DNA of 42,818 nucleotides from a virus. The notes under the pieces are model-generated. The model saw nothing but the letters and a program-made list of their open reading frames with translations. It was not told where the DNA came from and made no database searches. The stretch is taken from positions 1 to 42,818 of IMG/VR virus record IMGVR_UViG_3300042691_039146. One strand, 5' to 3'. Position numbers and translations under genes: made by a program. Below are positions 41,963 to 42,818 of this stretch, one piece after another (positions within the stretch are counted from its first letter, which is position 1; each line of letters begins with the position of its first letter).

Positions 41963-42818
41963 ATGTCAACGAACATTGATGCAATCAGAGCCCGTCTGAA
42001 CAAACTTCAGGGCACACAAAAGACAGCCGACAGTCTATGGAAACCTTCAGTCGGAAAACACCAATTACGTTTAGTACCTTACAAATTCAACAAGGAAATT
42101 CCTTTTATTGAATTGTATTTTCACTACAACATCAACAACAAATCCTATCTTTCACCAGCTTCTTTCGGAAGACCTGACCCAATCGTAGAGTTTGCAGATA
42201 AACTTAAGAGAATGGGTGGTAAAGAAGATTACCGCGAAGCTAAGAAAATGGAGCCAAAATTAAGAACTTTTGTGCCAGTAATCGTAAGAGGATTGGAACA
42301 TGAAGGAGTTAAATTTTGGGGGTTTGGTAAAACCGTTTATCAAGAATTATTGGGTTATTTTGCTGACCCTGATTACGGTGATTTATCACATCCTATTAAC
42401 GGAAGAGATATTGTAGTAGATTACACTGCTCCAGAGGGCGGAGCATCTTACCCAACAACAACTATTAGAGTAAAACCTAACTCTACTAAATTACATGATG
42501 AAGATTCTAAAATTAGAGAGTTGTTGGAAAATCAAAAAGATATTACATCTATTTATTCTGAATTATCTTATGATGAGTTAAAGAAAATTTTAGAGAATTG
42601 GTTAAGTGGTAACACAACTGATGATACTGAAACATCTGTAACTCAAGAAACTGTTGTTGCTAAATCAGAACAATCTGTATCAGATTCATTTGATTTTGAT
42701 TCTAAACCTCATCAATTAGATGATGTAGTAGAAGCACCAAAAGCACAACCAACATCTGACTTACCTTGGGATGATGAAAAACCAGCGGTAGCTAAAACTA
42801 CTCAACAAGTAGCAGATG
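41963..42818 (+). CDS. 32: Single-stranded DNA-binding protein gp32-like (3' end off window)
   Basis: 285 codons are present and the frame is open at the window edge. The N-terminus (DAIRARLNKLQGTQKTADSL, residues 5-24) is the basic cooperativity region, including the KLQG-like segment. WKPSVGKHQLRLVPYKFNKE leads into the OB-fold core, with FIELYFHYNINNKSYLSPAS, VEFADKLKRMGGKEDY and WGFGKTVYQELLGYFADPDY. Zinc-binding Cys/His ligands of T4 gp32 are not visible. The C-terminal part from ~residue 215 becomes acidic and repetitive (TTDDTETSV, SDSFDFDSKPHQLDDVVEAP, LPWDDEKP), as expected for the tail that recruits replication proteins. The A-rich leader without SD contains an overlapping host-type and late promoter arrangement. 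Confidence 0.9.
   Translation, partial: MSTNIDAIRARLNKLQGTQKTADSLWKPSVGKHQLRLVPYKFNKEIPFIELYFHYNINNKSYLSPASFGRPDPIVEFADKLKRMGGKEDYREAKKMEPKLRTFVPVIVRGLEHEGVKFWGFGKTVYQELLGYFADPDYGDLSHPINGRDIVVDYTAPEGGASYPTTTIRVKPNSTKLHDEDSKIRELLENQKDITSIYSELSYDELKKILENWLSGNTTDDTETSVTQETVVAKSEQSVSDSFDFDSKPHQLDDVVEAPKAQPTSDLPWDDEKPAVAKTTQQVAD

Overview
The window is a contiguous, almost entirely plus-strand block of a large, AT-rich tailed phage with a T4-like contractile-tail (myovirus) module. T4-type markers are the C-terminal end of a gp23-like major capsid protein at the left edge, neck proteins gp13 and gp14, a gp15-like tail completion protein, tail sheath gp18, tail tube gp19, a gp26-type baseplate protein, a tape-measure/hub protein, a LysM wedge protein, a gp27-like hub, and a gp32-like single-strand DNA-binding protein at the right edge. 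Three signs point to a Bacteroidetes host: start codons mostly lack a Shine-Dalgarno sequence and sit behind A/T-rich leaders; four promoters fit the Bacteroidetes pattern TTG-N20-TAnnTTTG; and the sequence is very A+T-rich. The host assignment is an inference.

Layout. 1-4072: capsid end, a methyltransferase, a DUF5856-like gene and the neck/tail-completion genes. 4084-21845: a 17.8-kb adhesin island of Ser/Thr/Asn-rich fibre genes. It includes a fibrinogen-like domain, a LamG-like lectin domain, two paralogous giant fibres ending in S74 auto-cleaving chaperone domains, a probable glycosyltransferase and a fibre interrupted by a Hint (intein-like) domain. 21948-25100: sheath and tube. 25207-25901: a two-gene cassette (winged-helix protein plus a small basic protein) with its own host-type promoter and a terminator on each side. 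25950-34460: baseplate and tape-measure operon. 34484-42818: a PhyH-type dioxygenase, an exonuclease-less family A DNA polymerase, a 1362-residue multidomain protein, a DUF1599 protein and the SSB.

Regulation appears to be layered. Structural genes are repeatedly preceded, 17-46 nt upstream, by TATTTATA or a one-base variant, which I propose as the late promoter element. The replication-type genes and the small regulatory cassette carry host-like promoters. The gp32 gene has both types, and its host-type -7 box lies in the loop of a 12-bp perfect inverted repeat.

The most interesting signals are: (i) a gp26-type baseplate gene whose conserved C-terminal extension lies in the +1 frame behind a T7 run and a 7-bp hairpin, suggesting programmed recoding just upstream of the tape-measure gene; (ii) a compact structured RNA (13046-13181) in front of a fibre gene, with mutually exclusive helices, one of which would occlude the start codon; (iii) the Hint domain inside a tail fibre; (iv) the palindromic promoter of the SSB gene; (v) the multidomain 1362-residue protein.
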